This document shows positions 20,969 to 33,137 of a stretch of 64,000 nt of DNA, in pieces (the first letter of the stretch is position 1; each line of letters opens with the position of its first letter). Below the pieces are notes generated by a model. The model was not told where the DNA came from. It searched no databases and saw only the letters and a list, made by a program, of their open reading frames with translations. Position numbers and translations under genes: made by a program. This stretch comes from Symsagittifera roscoffensis (lineage: Eukaryota; Xenacoelomorpha; Acoela; Convolutidae). The stretch is from the NCBI RefSeq assembly GCF_963678635.1, contig NC_087063.1, forward strand, positions 49,299,220 to 49,363,219, given 5' to 3'.

Positions 20969-21358
20969 TTAAGCTTCTTTTTTTTTCTGGGTGTTGAGTT
21001 TCTTCATCAGGTGCGACGTTTCGGGTTTTATCCGCAGGGGTAGGCTGGCTCGGTGCTGTCTACGCCTCGGCACGAACTTCCATAATTTTTCAAACACCCA
21101 CTGGTACCATTCTTTTAGCAATACATATGGGTTTGACCAGCAAACTGGACTAAAAGCTCGTTCCTTGATATCATCATTCAAGCCTTCGATGTCAATGGAG
21201 CAATAGCTGAACGACATTTTTGCGCTTGGAGAGCTAGAGCGCTCAAGACTTTTGTGCTCTGTTACAATTACCACTGGCTTATCATCCGATAGAGGTGCAT
21301 ACAGTCCACTAAATGAACACACATTGAGTATGGCCAACTCGCCCAGTACAAAAACCAA
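20969..21358 (-). pseudogene. LINE-B1 endonuclease C-terminal part
   Basis: Fragment of an apurinic-type endonuclease plus linker: SFSYCSIDIEGLNDDIKER and SPVCWSNPYVLLKEWYQW, then HRASLPLRIKPETSHLMKKL, which leads into RT in CR1-like elements. The N-terminal catalytic half is missing (5' truncation). Confidence 0.75.
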
Positions 21359-21455
21359 GTCCAGTGTTTTTCTCTCCCTGGTGGGAAAATCAACTAAATT
21401 TCAAACGTTTTTGCAACAAAGTGCATTGTCAAAAATTTTACAAAACATTAACTAA

Positions 21456-22533
21456 TCTTGATGAAAATAAAACAGCAATGTGCAACTGTTTTTTATATTA
21501 AATTTTAAAACAGTTTAAAAGATTCTTAGCTGTTCGAATAAAAGTATTATTCGAAGTAGTTTAACTATTGATAGTTTCTATTTTGATCATTGTTAGTTTT
21601 ATCACTTGACCTGTGTAAGCTGAGGCGTGCAGGGAAATCATAAAATGAGCGAGTTTCATGTAGCAAACCTGTTGCCTTGCCAATGTGTTGAGAGTCGACT
21701 TAGGAGAATGGAATGTCCTGGAACGACGCCTTCTATGAATATTCTGGACTACGTTTGAGTTCTACAATGAACAGAATAAGTGCACCTGACCTGGAAGTTG
21801 ACGAGTGATTTTCAAGCAAATACTTTGCAGAAGCGCAACTGTTATCTGAACGGAACAACTAATCGGGGCACGGACCCCTTGTCTCAAACACAGAATTCAT
21901 TTTGAAACTACTACACGTGTGGCTGCTTACGTCTGACTTGGTCTAAAAAACTGTTGAAACAAAGAGCTATGATCTGGCACAATTCTAGGATGGCACTGTC
22001 AAATTAAAACTTCCATGTATGCGTATAATAGAAAAACAGCACAGGAAAAAATAAAGAAACATTCAAACGTGTCACTACATAGACCAGAGCTTACCACTTT
22101 AAAAAACTAGATAAAAACCCCGAAAGAGAAGCACAACTTGGAAGATGATCTAAAAAAAATAGCGAAATCATCTTTTTTGTAAAAAAAAAACTCCAGTGGT
22201 AAAAATGAGCAACATATCATTGAAAGGAATAGCCAGAGGGCCACTTTCAAAAATAAAATGGCAAGGCATGACAATGATCTGCATCTAAGGAGTCGGTAGT
22301 CTTGAGCAATTAGCTGTCTCAGGGAATTTTTTTGGGCGAGCATTCAGCAACCCTGAGTGGGTAGAGGTGGAAAATTCATTCAAAATTTTGCTGGTGGACG
22401 ATGGGTCTAGACGACAGGACAATAGCTATCGACTGACACAATACGAAACAAACGAGAATAAATCTAGAGCCTGATCAGCAGAGTAAGCAACAACCTGAAT
22501 TTCCGAATCGCGAAATGAGAACACTGAACAAAC
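21456..22533. repeat. Anonymous 1.08-kb block, unit 1
   Basis: No supported gene. The same block recurs in unit 3 (about 35,925-36,983) with roughly 95% identity but is absent from unit 2. No terminal repeat, poly-A tail or coding motif is recognised. Contains short A runs (22,150-22,200). Confidence 0.6.
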
Positions 22534-22758
22534 ATGAGAAAGTCAGATACAGACTATCGATCTCTTGAGGGAACAAAAAAAACAGATGACCAGCAATCTG
22601 TCTCGGAGGATGAAGACATAGAAAAAAAGGAGGGTATAAAAAGATTTAGAAAATCGTGGATATTTTCTATACGCAATAGAAGAAACAAAGATTATTCTTT
22701 AATTGGAAGATTGAGTTGTAGCAAGCATGAAAAAGGAAGAGGACAGAATCTTATGTAA
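22534..22758 (+). CDS. Short charged ORF, unknown, unit 1
   Basis: 74 codons, very acidic then basic (SVSEDEDIEKKEGIKRFRKS). The same DNA is present in unit 2 (29,320-29,540), where one-base changes break the frame, and its first 40 bases close unit 3 before the junction at 37,018. No family recognised; it may not be a gene. Confidence 0.2.
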   Translation: MRKSDTDYRSLEGTKKTDDQQSVSEDEDIEKKEGIKRFRKSWIFSIRNRRNKDYSLIGRLSCSKHEKGRGQNLM

Positions 22759-23086
22759 GCGCAAAATCATTTTTCTACGGCTTGTATACCAATTTGAGTA
22801 TTTTTGGACTTTACGACTAAATGGGTCATCAAGGTTGACAATGAGCCTGAAAATCTCCATATTTCTGACTGGCCAGGCATGCCGAAAGCTCGTGAAAGGT
22901 GGGTAAATGTTTTATCCCAATTAAATAGTGCAAAGGGACAAACAGGTTATCTGCATGACGGCGATTAGACGCAGTAAATTTCTAGTGTTGATAGACTGAC
23001 TAATTTAGGAAGCCATCAGATCAGGGCTGTTCGAAAATCAATCGCGATTGCAATCGAGTGCAATCATGCAAGATTTTTGGCAATCA

Positions 23087-23137
23087 TCCCGTTGTGCCTC
23101 AGTTAAAGTATCTTTCAAGACTATTTTCATTTTAACA
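23087..23137 (+). repeat. 5' LTR remnant, copia-like, unit 2
   Basis: Only the last 50 or so bases of the LTR remain (CCCGTTGTGCCTCAGTTAAAG through TTTAACA). A deletion of about 175 bp joins them to leader sequence. The primer-binding site TGGTAGCAGGAGGTAG follows at 23,139. Confidence 0.7.
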
Positions 23138-23160
23138 ATGGTAGCAGGAGGTAGTTTGTA

Positions 23161-23933
23161 ATGGCATCTTACAAGAGTCCACCATCTCTGAGTGATGGTG
23201 GCGTTCTGAAGTCGACAGTTGGCGTTCTGAAGTCGACATTTGGCGAAGAATGACGGATATAGCTAAAGCGAAACGAGCACTTGCTGTCACGTTGCCTCTG
23301 ACAGGCCAGTACAAAGAAGTAGCCATATCTGTCAGTGTCGATCAGCTTAACAGCGAGGAGGGGATTGAAGCTCTCTTGGCTGTGATGGATGCCAATTTTC
23401 AGAAAGAATCAGTGGACAGTGCCTATGAAGCGTATCACAATTTTGGAGTGTTCAGAAGAGGGGATTTATTGATGTCTTCTTTTCTTATTGAGTTTGAAAG
23501 GCGCTACACGAAGCTGAAAAGACATAGTCTCTCGCTGCCAGAAGAGATTCAGGGTTGCAAGCTGCTAGAAGTTGCTAATTACGACAGTCCCAGAAACAAA
23601 TGTTACTTTCTGCTGTTACTTCTTTGAAGTACTCCGATGTTAAACGAGTTCTTCGTCGTAAGTTTGTCGGAATTGGCGAGAGTGCCGATGAAGGTGAAAT
23701 ACGGGTAAAGCAAGAAACGTTTTTTGCTGGTAAGCACAGTAGCAGAAAGTGGGATAAGCGCAAAGACGATCGCAAGAGTGACACGCAGAAGCAAGGTGAT
23801 GGTGTCGAGAAACTAACCAATTCACGCAACAAACAGGGACATATCACACGTTGCGTGACATGCGGATCGATTTTTCATTATGTCAAAGACTGTCCAGACT
23901 CAAATAGTGCTGACCAAATTGCCAGCATTTGAG
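23161..23933 (+). pseudogene. Copia-like Gag, unit 2
   Basis: The ATG at 23,161 (MASYKSPPSLSDGG) is put out of frame by a partial duplication of GTTCTGAAGTCGACA; the main frames are 23,250-23,627 and 23,600-23,932. It keeps the CCHC knuckle CVTCGSIFHYVKDC near the end, missing from unit 1. The frameshift around 23,580 separates the two halves. Confidence 0.75.
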
Positions 23934-24330
23934 TCTAATGGTGTTTCCGAGTTCGTGGTTTCTCGGATCAGAGCAATTGAAAATGCTAGAAAGGTCTATA
24001 TTGAAGCAGAACACAGTGAATGTCTCCGAAGAGCACTGATGCTTAACGTACGGAACGCTAAACAGCATTTTCAAGTAGGCGACTGCGTGTTTTATAGGCG
24101 TTTTGGACGCTAGAGTGGCCCCGGTAAAGTTATCGGACGAGAAACGGAGGACAAGTTGCAAAAGACGAGAAACGGAGGACAAGTTGCAAAAGTCCACGAA
24201 ACAGACCTTTCTTGCTCTTCATTTGACGTTCCAGGGTCGGAAAAGCAGTTAGCAGTATCAAATTCTGTTGAAGAGAAGGTGATTCTGGAACCCAACACCG
24301 TCAATTTGGACGAGAGTATCTGTGAACCAG
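23934..24330 (+). pseudogene. Integrase C-terminal remnant, unit 2
   Basis: Frame 23,880-24,113 encodes EFVVSRIRAIENARKVYIEA and QHFQVGDCVFYRRFGR, ending at a stop; GPGKVIG follows in the same DNA. Directly preceded by gag, with protease and the integrase core missing. A small tandem repeat of GAGAAACGGAGGACAAGTTG occurs at 24,138-24,190, unique to this unit. Confidence 0.65.
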
Positions 24331-26123
24331 GCGCTGCTGACGATGCGGTGATTGCAGAGGAGAAAATTCAAACAGAAACTTCCATTTTGCAGTCCAATGA
24401 CAAAGTGCCAGAAGTGATTTCTGATCAGAAGCGTGAAATTCCGAAAAAGATCAAGAAAAACGACAAAATAAAGTTCACTGCGGCCAACGAATTTGGACAG
24501 ATCGAGAATTCCAAGGAGTTATCGATCGACGTGCTGAAAAAGCTAATGGGAAGTGGAAAAATTGTTACAATGTTCTTTGTGAGTCAACAGGAGATGTGAA
24601 AGGGAGCGTTGGCTGGGTTGATTTTGACCGCGTTGACAACATTGATCACATCGAGGAATTACAAGAATGTTTTGTCTCAGAAATTCCCACTAATGTAGAT
24701 TTCTTAACCGCGAAAAAGAAAGAACTCGACTTTTGGCTTGGGTTAGGAGTATACGAACCAGTATCAGACTGCGGTCAGAAAACAATAGATACAAGGCAAC
24801 ACTGGTGGCAAGAGGATTTCTGGAGAAAAATATCACGAAACATGATAAAGAATCGCCTGTGGTGAAACGTGAAGTTAAACGCATTTTTCTGTCGATTGCT
24901 GAATTCTTCAACTGGTAAATTGTCAGTCTTGACGTCAACACCGCATTTCTTCAGAGTGACAAGCTGAACAGAGACGTATTCATACGACCTGCTCTTGCGT
25001 CAGAACAGTAAAATGTACTTTGGAGACTTAACAAACCGGTTTATGGCTTGAAAGATGCGTCTAAGCATTGGTTCTCCAGAATTTTGCAAGATTACGGGTT
25101 GAAAAAATGTGAAACTGAACCATTTTTGTTCACAGTGAAGACAGATTCATCAGCGCTGGAAAGCCTCGTGTTGTCTCACGTGGTTGATTTTCCGATCACA
25201 GGTACTCATCAAATCAGGAACAGTTTTGTCAGTTCTTTGAAACGTACTTTCACGATTGGTTCAGAGTCGATACTGCCTCTGATGTTCACTGGACTGGCAA
25301 TCAAGAAAGAAGCAGACGGTACAACTTCTGTTTCCCAAAAAAACTTCGTTGAAAATTTAGTTCAGATAGATTTTAAACCAGCCACTCATGATGTTTTATC
25401 AGAACGTGAGATTGAAGCGTTCAGAAGCCTTGTTGGTAAACTTCAGTGGTTCAGCAGTCACAAAAGGCCGGATCTCAATTTTAGTGCTAATACAATTATC
25501 AATTGTGATGGCATGCGTGTCGATCGCGCAAATTTTGCCAACAAGCTGATACACCGGGTGACTTATGAGAAGGACTGTAAACTGCTTTTCAGGTCACTCT
25601 TCTTCAGAGAAAAGCCGCAATTACGATTTCTAAACCTGTGTATTTTCTCCGATGCTGCGTTTCAAAATCTCCCAGGTGGTAGTTCTCAGGCAGGTTATGT
25701 CATTGGACTTTTCAGAACTATTACTGAGATTTTCATCTGATTGGCTGGAGTTCTAAGCGTGTTAAGCGCATAGCAAAAAGTACTCTAGCAGCAGAAACGC
25801 TAGCTCTTCAAGAAGCGATTGACAAGGCTTTGTTTCTGAAAAGCATTTTTAAATAAAATTCTGCCGGTAGAGTTCGATATGATAGCGTAAATTGGTAGCA
25901 AGCAACTGCACGGATCATTGAAGTCTGCGAAAGGCGTAACTGAGAAGCGGCTACGCGTCGATATAGCCGCCATACGTAAAGTTATCGATGAGAAAAATCT
26001 CTTGATAAAATGGCTGCCAACCGCTTCCAGCTAGCTGACTGTATGACCAAGAAAACAGCTCCAACAGACCAACTTTTGAGCGTCATGGAAAGTGGATATC
26101 TCCTTAGAGTAATCAGTGACTGA
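24331..26123 (+). pseudogene. Copia-like RT and RNase H, unit 2
   Basis: RT in pieces: acidic linker to 24,599; 24,596-24,865; then 25,048-25,740 with the YVDD site changed to SHVVDFPITG, so the catalytic Asp pair is damaged. RNase H motifs SDAAFQNLPGG and STLAAETLALQEA lie at 25,640-25,850. Deletion around 24,800 removes the WVLTLKK segment. The frameshift in PTRFQLADCMTK (one base lost, AACCGCTTCC) is shared with unit 1. Confidence 0.8.
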
Positions 26124-26196
26124 TTGAGACGCGTTTGTGGCTTTAATAGCACTTGAGCCGTTAATTACGCCTCGAACAAAATAAAAATGAAAACAG

Positions 26197-26345
26197 TGCA
26201 GTTTGTTATTTTTCAAGTAATTTGTTTACTTAATCTACCGTTAAAGTGATCCAATGCAGTGTGTAATTCTGATTTTCAGATACCTGATTATGTATCACGT
26301 TGTGCCTCAACTAAAGTATCTTTCAAGACTGTTTTCGTTTTAACA
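26197..26345 (+). repeat. 3' LTR of copia-like element, unit 2
   Basis: 149 bp, TGCAGTTTGTTATTTTTC through TTTTAACA, matching the LTRs at 18,378 and 33,138. Confidence 0.75.
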
Positions 26346-26460
26346 TTTTGTGTGGGTTTTAGTGGAAGTGTTTTGTGACCAACTGATAGCACACTGAAAC
26401 TCGAGAAATGGTTGTCCCATTACGTTTCTGTCTGAAATCGCAATATTTTTCGCAACAGAC

Positions 26461-26739
26461 TTGACATTATGCGCTGATGAAGAGGTCACAGATACATACC
26501 GCAAGTGCACTCAACAACCTATTTTTCAAAGAAGAATGGACTGGCTGAGAGACCAAATCGGTAAATCAGTAAAGTTTTTGAATTTAAAAAGCTCAAGGCA
26601 CACGTACACGATACATTGGTATAAAAACTTGCCCGAGGCAATCGGAGAGCATAGCAGTACTCAAACACTTCACGACAGGTACCAGTCCTTTCACGATGCT
26701 AATCGTAAGAGAAGAAGCAACGACGTGCTTTCATCCTGA
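26461..26739 (+). CDS. Conserved 92-aa ORF of unknown function, unit 2
   Basis: Protein identical to that at 18,642-18,920; the DNA differs by a single synonymous base near the end (AAT versus AAC). Same position between copia 3' LTR and LINE tail. Identity fits a very recent copy or conversion between units 1 and 2, so conservation here says little about selection. Confidence 0.45.
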   Translation: MTLCADEEVTDTYRKCTQQPIFQRRMDWLRDQIGKSVKFLNLKSSRHTYTIHWYKNLPEAIGEHSSTQTLHDRYQSFHDANRKRRSNDVLSS

Positions 26740-26934
26740 GTACGTGCCGAAAAAGGTTTCTAACCAGGTGTACGCAAACAAGCACCCAGAGACAAAAAAC
26801 GCTGAGTGATCTGTGCAGACCCAAAACTATTCAAGCACTTATGCCCCAGAGGAAAATTGCGCTTGAAAGATCATAAGAGCAAAATTTTACCCGAAAATGT
26901 GGCTGCGCTCAGCTCCAAAAAGTCAAAGATACTA

Positions 26935-29312
26935 TTATTATGATTATTATTATTATGATTATTATTATTATTATGATTATTAAATGAAATTCATGTGTAC
27001 AAAATAGACAAAGGATTTTCCTCCTAAATCAAGAGAACAATTGCGCACAAAACCGCTTATAAGCGCCAAGTAGAGCTCAAATCATGATGGTAGTTGTCAC
27101 GAAAGTAAGTCCAAAAATAGCGAAGCAAACATCATTTCAGCCCAATGGGCTCAATGAATTCAACCATGATGGGCAATTTACTAGCAAGTGTGGGAGCTCT
27201 GTACCAAAAATTCTGCTGGCACACTTTTCTTCGTGGTTTGCGAACATCAAAACAAATTCGCTGGAATAGTCGCGTGCCGTAGCTGTGAGCTGTGACTGCG
27301 AGGTATCTACAAACATCAATATCAACAGCACCACTCAATAATTTAGAAAGCTGCATTAAATCAGTAAACTGTAGATACAGACTCAATGGTAGAACGTTAG
27401 AAGCACTAAGAGCATCATGATAATTTGAAAAACCAGTGCACCATCGTAACACTTTTTATTTGCACTGTCTCAAGTTTTTTCAGGTAACCGAGATCTGGAT
27501 AGCAGCACGTGGAAGCATACATTAACTGCGGGAGAATCAATGACTTGTGCAAATCTAACTTAGATGCGGTTGACAGATTGGGAGAACTGCGACGTAGCAT
27601 GAAAAAAGCGCTAAGGGCTTTTTGACATTTGAAGTTTACGTGTTGATGCCACTTCAAGTCGGGTGTGATAAGTAGACCAAGATCTTTCTGCAAGTCGACA
27701 GGAGCAAGGACGGTGTCATTCATTCAAATTTCAGTCTCTGATGAATGCAGGAAGCAAAGTCTATTGGACTTGGCAGGGTTCACAGTTAGATTAGATTCAC
27801 GGCACCAGTTGAACAGCTTGTCAACATCACATTGTAGGTTGCTAGCAGGTAGCCCACAGCTAACCAACTTGGAATCGTCAGCGCACAACAGGGGCCAGGT
27901 GAAATCACATGAGTCCGATAGGTCATTGATCAGAATAAGAAAGAGCAATGGTCCCAGGAGAGAGCCCTGTGGAACTCCACTAGTGACTCTTGTTATCCGC
28001 GAAAACATATCATTCACCTTGACGCGCTGCGTTCTACCAGATAGATAAGACTTCAACAGTTTTAGAAGCTTTCCACGGACGCCAACACGATAAAGTTTTT
28101 GGAGAAGAACACCATGGTCAACTTTGTCAAAAGCCTTTTCGAAATTTGTGTACACCACTTGTACTTCTTCGCCGGTGGCGACGCTTTTGTATACTTTGTC
28201 AAGATAAACCAGAAGTTGAGTGATGCACCAACGCCCCTTCCTGAACCCGTGCTGAGCATCATTTAGCTGTTCTATCATGTAGTCGTACAGATCAATGAAT
28301 ATACATCGTTCGAACAATTTAGACACTACTGGTAGCAGAGAAACTTGACGGTAGTGTGCGATGTTCCTCTTGTCCGCTTTCTTGAAAATAGGAACAACAG
28401 TTGCACACTTCCCTTGTTTGGGGAACTTAGAAGTTTCTCTTATCTTTTTGAATAGTTGAGAAAGAGACTTCGATATGGTTTGAAACACATTTTTGAGAAA
28501 AGCTGCGGGCAAGTCATCGGGATCACAGTATTTCTTCACATCTAGACTAATAAGAATCTTTTCAATCCGAGCCTGTTCAACAACAAACGATGTTATGCAG
28601 TGGTTTGAGGCATCGGATTGCATGACCGGCGAAATGATGGAAACTACAGAATTTTTTTCGAAAAATGTAGCTAGAAGCTGAGCTTTTTGTTCATCAGAAT
28701 TTGCCAGAACATTGCAGTAGTGCATGACCGAAGGGAGGTTTTCTTTTTTGAGATTACTTGAACAATGATGGCGCATAACGTTTACCGTAGAGACCTTCTT
28801 CGTATTCCAGTCTGTCGCGTTCTATTCTATCATGATTTCCGAGCTGCAGACGATTTACTTTGAGTTCATTAAGCTTCTTTTTTTTTCTGGGTGTTGAGTT
28901 TCTTCATCAGGTGCGACGTTTCGGGTTTTATCCGCAGGGGTAGGCTGGCTCGGTGCTGTCTACGCCTCGGCACGAACTTCCATAATTTTTCAAACACCCA
29001 CTGGTACCATTCTTTTAGCAATACATCTGGGTTTGACCAGCAAACTGGACTAAAAGCTCGTTCCTTGATATCATCATTCAAGCCTTCGATGTCAATGGAG
29101 CAATAGCTGAACGACATTTTTGCGCTTGGAGAGCTAGAGCGCTCAAGACTTTTGTGCTCTGTTACAATTACCACTGGCTTATCATCCGATAGAGGTGCAT
29201 ACAGTCCACTAAATGAACACACATTGAGTATGGCCAACTCGCCCAGTACAAAAACCAAGTCCAGTGTTTTTCTCTCCCTGGTGGGGAAATCAACTAAATT
29301 TCAAACGTTTTT
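26935..29312 (-). mobile_element. CR1/jockey-like LINE, unit 2 (LINE-B2)
   Basis: Antisense; microsatellite tail 26,935-26,985, C-terminal region 27,452-27,132 (YLAVTAHSYGTRLFQ, NFWYRAPTLASKLP), thumb 27,723-27,415, RT 28,776-27,724 (AFDKVDHG, SGVPQGSLLG, CADDSKL) and endonuclease part 29,258-28,869. It is nearly identical to LINE-B1 and shares its TGA. It is the most complete at the C-terminus. LINE sequence ends at CAAACGTTTTTG (29,312). Confidence 0.85.
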
Positions 29313-29890
29313 GAGGAACATGAGAAAGTCAGATACAGACTATCGATCTCTTGAGGGAACAAAAAAGCAGATGACCAGCAACCTGTCTCGGAAGATGAAG
29401 ACATAGAAAAAAAGGAGGGTATAAAAAAATTAGAAAATCGTGGATATTTTCTATAAGCAATAGAAGAAACAAAGATTATTCTTTAATTGGAAGATTGAGT
29501 TGTAGCAAGCATGAAAAGGAAGAGGACAGAATCCTATGTAAGCGCAACATCATTTTTCTACGGCACGTATACCAATTTGAGTATTGGGGTCATCAAGGTT
29601 TGACAGTGAGCCTGAAAATTTCCATTGTTCTGACTGGCCAGGCATGCCGAAAGCTCGTGAAAGGTGGGTAAATGTTTTATCCCAATTAAATAGTGCAAAG
29701 GGACAAACAGATTATCTGCATGACAGCGATTAGTAAATTTCTAGTGATGATAGACTAATTTAGGAAGCCATCAGATCAGGGCTTTTCAAAAATCCATTGC
29801 GATTGCAATCGAGTGCAATCATGCAAGAATTTTGGCAACAATCAATGATGATCAGAATTGGTGAAATCCTATTTGTACCATCAGGAACGA

Positions 29891-30034
29891 TGTGTTTTGT
29901 GTTAATTGTCAAGTGTTTTGTTAACTTAGTCTACCGTTAAAGTGTTCCAATGCAGTATGTAATTCTTATTTTCAGATTGTGTATCCCGTTGTGCCTCAAT
30001 TAAAGTATCTTTCAAGACTATTTTCATTTTAACA
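29891..30034 (+). repeat. 5' LTR of copia-like element, unit 3
   Basis: 144 bp from TGTGTTTTGTG to TTTTAACA; closely matches 15,297-15,447. The primer-binding site TGGTAGTAGGAGGTAG follows at 30,036 with one substitution. Confidence 0.75.
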
Positions 30035-30057
30035 ATGGTAGTAGGAGGTAGTTTGTA

Positions 30058-30830
30058 ATGGCATCTTACAAGAGTCCACCATCTCTGAGTGATGGTGGCG
30101 TTCTGAAGTCGACAGTTGGCGTTCTGAAGTCGACATTTGGCGAAGAATGACGGATATAGCTAAAGCGAAACGAGCACTTGCTGTCACGTTGCCTCTGACA
30201 GGCCAGTACAAAGAAGTAGCCATATCTGTCAGTGTCGATCAGCTTAACAGCGAGGAGGGGATTGAAGCTCTCTTGGCTGTGATGGATGCCAATTTTCAGA
30301 AAGAATCAGTGGACAGTGCCTATGAAGCGTATCACAATTTTGGAGTGTTCAGAAGAGGGGATTTATTGATGTCTTCTTTTCTTATTGAGTTTGAAAGGCG
30401 CTACACGAAGCTGAAAAGACATAGTTTCTCGCTGCCAGAAGAGATTCAGGGTTGCAAGCTGCTAGAAGTTGCTAATTTACGACAGTCCCCGAAACAAATG
30501 TTACTTTCTGCTGTTACTTCTTTGAAGTACTCCGATGTTAAACGAGTTCTTCGTCGTAAGTTTGTCGGAATTGGCGAGAGTGCCGATGAAGGCGAAATAC
30601 GGGTAAAGCAAGAAACGTTTTTTGCTGGTAAGCACAGTAGCAGAAAGTGGGATAAGCGCAAAGACGATCGCAAGAGTGACACGCAGAAGCAAGGTGATGG
30701 TGTCGAGAAACTAACCAATTCACGCAACAAACAGGGACATATCACACGTTGTGTGACATGCGGATCAATTTTTCATTATGTCAAAGACTGTCCAGACTCA
30801 AATAGTGCTGACCAAATTGCCAGCACTTGA
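30058..30830 (+). pseudogene. Copia-like Gag, unit 3
   Basis: Best-preserved gag of the three: the frame is open from 30,147 to 30,830 (227 aa), from MTDIAKAKRALAV through the CCHC knuckle CVTCGSIFHYVKDC. The natural ATG at 30,058 is out of frame because of the same GTTCTGAAGTCGACA duplication as in unit 2, a shared derived change. Confidence 0.8.
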
Positions 30831-31330
30831 GTCTAATGGTGTTTCCGAGTTCGTGGTTTCTCGGATCAGAGCAATTGAAAATGCTAGAAAGGTCTATATT
30901 GAAGCAGAACACAGTGAATGTCTCCGCAGAGCACTGAGGCTTAACGTACGGAACGCTAAACAGCATTTTCAAGTAGGCGACTGCGTGTTTTATAGGCGTT
31001 TTGGACGCTAGAGTGGCCCCGGTAAAGTTATCGGAGGAGACGGTAAAATTCTGTACGTGAGAAACGGAGGACAAGTTGCAAAAGTCCACAAAACAGAATT
31101 TTTTTGCTCTTCATTTGACGTTCCAGGGTCGGAAAAGCAGTTAGCAGTATCAGATTCTGTTGAAGAGAAGGTGATTCCGGAACCCAACATCGTCAATTTG
31201 GACGAGAGCATCTGTGAACCAGGCGCTGCTGACGATGCGGTGATTGCAGAGGAGAAAAATCAGACAGGAACTTCCATTTTGCAGTCCAATGACAAAGTGC
31301 CAGAAGTGATTTCTGATCAGTAGCGTGAAA
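30831..31330 (+). pseudogene. Integrase C-terminal remnant and linker, unit 3
   Basis: VSRIRAIENARKVYIEAEHS and QVGDCVFYRRFGR end at a TAG at 31,009. GPGKVIGGDGKILYVRNGG follows, then the acidic linker 31,057-31,323. Protease and integrase core are absent. Confidence 0.65.
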
Positions 31331-33064
31331 TTCCGAAAAAGTTCAAGAAAAAGGACAAAATAAAGTTCACTGCGGTCAACGAATTTGGACAGATCGAAGA
31401 CTTCCAAGGAGTTATCAATGGACGTGCTGAAAAAGCTAATGGGAAGTGGAAAAATTGTTACAATGTTATTTATGAGTCAACAGAAGATGTGAAAGGGAGC
31501 GTTGGCTGGGTGGATTTTGACCGCGTTGTCAACATTGATCACGTCGAGGAATTACAAGATTGTTTTGTCTCAGAAATTCCCGCTAATGTAGATTTCTTAA
31601 CCGCGAAAAAGAAAAAACTCGACTCTTGGCTTGGGTTAGGAGTATACGAACCAGTATCAGACTGCGGTCAGAAAATAATAGATACTCGTTGGGTTCTGAC
31701 ATTAAAAAACCGGCAAATGGCTCAGAAGTTCCCAAGACAAGACTGGTGGCAAAAGGATTTCTGGAGAAAAATATCGCGAAACATGATAAAGAGTCGCTTG
31801 TGATGAAACGTGAAGTTATACGCGTTTTTCTGTCGATTGCTGAATTCTTCAACTGGTACATTGTCAGTCTTGACGTCAAAACCGCATTTCTTCAGAGTGA
31901 CAAGCTGAACAGAGACGTATTCATACGACCTTCTCTTGCGTCAGAACAGCAAAATGTACTTTGGAGACTTAAGAAACCGGTTTATGGCTTGAAAGATGTC
32001 AAGCATTGGTTTTCCAGAATTTTAAAAGTTTTCAGTGATTACGGGTTGAACAATGTGAAACTGAACCATCTCTGTTCACAGTGAAGACAGATTCATCAGA
32101 GCTGGAAAGCCTCGTGTTGTCTCCCGTGGTTGATTTTCTGATCACAGGTACTCATCAAATCAGGAACAGTTTTTTCAGTCCTTTGAAACGTACTTTCACG
32201 ATTGTTTCAGAGTCGAGACTGCCTCTGATGTTCACTGGACTGGCAATCAAGAAAGAGGCAGACGGTACAATTTCTGTTTCCCAAGAAAAGTTCGTTGAAA
32301 ATTTAATTCAGATAGATTTTAAACCAAGCACTCATGATGTTTTATCAGAACGTGAGGTTGAAGCGTTCAGAAGCCTTGTTGGTAAACTTCAGTGGCCCAG
32401 CAGTCACACAACGCCAGATCTCAGTTTCAGTGGTGATACATTTATCAATGGTGATGGCATGCGTGTCGATCGCGCTAGTTTTGCCAACAAGCTGATACAC
32501 CGAGTGATTTATGAGAAGGACTGCTTGTCCGGCCACTCTTCTTCACAGAAAAGCCGCAATTACGACTTCTTAACTTGTATATTTTCTCCGATGCTGCGTT
32601 TCAAAATCTCCCAGGTGTTGGTTCTCAGGCAGGTTATGTCATTGGACTTTTCAGAACTATTACTGAGATTTTTCATCTGATTGGCTGGAGTTCTAAGCGT
32701 GTTAAGCGCAAAGCAAAAAGTTTTCTAGCAGCAGAAACGCTAGCTCTTCAAGAAGCGATTGACAACGCTTTGTTTCTGAACAGTTTTAATACATAAAATT
32801 CTGGGTGTAGAGTTATATATGAAAGCGTAAATTGATAGCAAGCAACTGCACGATTGATTGAAGTCTGCAAAAGGCGTGACTGAGAAGCGGCTACGCGTCG
32901 ATATAGCCGCTATACGTGAAGTTATCGATGAGAAAAATCTCTTGATAAAATGGCTGCCAACTCGCTTCCAGCTAGCTGACTGTATGACCAAGAAAAAAGC
33001 TCCAACAGACCAACTTTTGAGCGTCATGGAGAGTGGATCTCTCCTAAGAATAATCAGTGACTGA
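31330..33064 (+). pseudogene. Copia-like RT and RNase H, unit 3
   Basis: RT 31,489-32,084 with VSLDVKTAFLQSD and LWRLKKPVYGLKD, then 32,081-32,680 with the catalytic site altered to SPVVDFLITG. RNase H 32,575-32,796 (SDAAFQNLPG, FLAAETLALQEA) and tail 32,858-33,064 (PTRFQLADCMTKKKAPTD), which is in frame here but not in units 1 and 2. At least four frameshifts. Confidence 0.8.
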
Positions 33065-33137
33065 TTGAGCCTCGTTTGTGGCTTCAATAGCACTTGGGCC
33101 CTTAATTACGCCGCGAACAAAATATAAATAAAAACAG

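Larger units (their letters stand above)
19186..21455 (-). mobile_element. CR1/jockey-like LINE, 5'-truncated, unit 1 (LINE-B1)
   Basis: Antisense non-LTR element: endonuclease C-terminal part (21,358-20,969), RT (20,876-19,824), thumb (19,823-19,515) and C-terminal region to about 19,280, then a short 3' region and the microsatellite tail. It is 5'-truncated within the endonuclease, as usual for LINE insertions. A 105-bp deletion near 19,510 relative to unit 2 removes part of the C-terminal region. Confidence 0.85.
15031..22864 (+). repeat. Composite tandem unit 1
   Basis: First of three head-to-tail units, each starting at TGACTGGCCAGGCATGCCG. Order: 270-bp leader, deleted copia-like element (+), 92-aa ORF (+), CR1-like LINE (-), 1.08-kb anonymous block, short ORF of 74 aa. 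The length is 7.8 kb; differences from the other units are mainly indels. Confidence 0.9.
22865..29630 (+). repeat. Composite tandem unit 2
   Basis: Second head-to-tail copy, 6.8 kb. It lacks most of the 5' LTR (deletion between 23,083 and 23,087) and the 1.08-kb anonymous block. Its 5' half resembles unit 3 and its 3' half is almost identical to unit 1. Confidence 0.9.

Noticed and set aside
27084-27269. Plus-strand 61-codon frame repeated in the units (also 19,283 and 34,030)
   Set aside because: It is antisense to the LINE C-terminal region (NFWYRAPTLASKLP on the minus strand).
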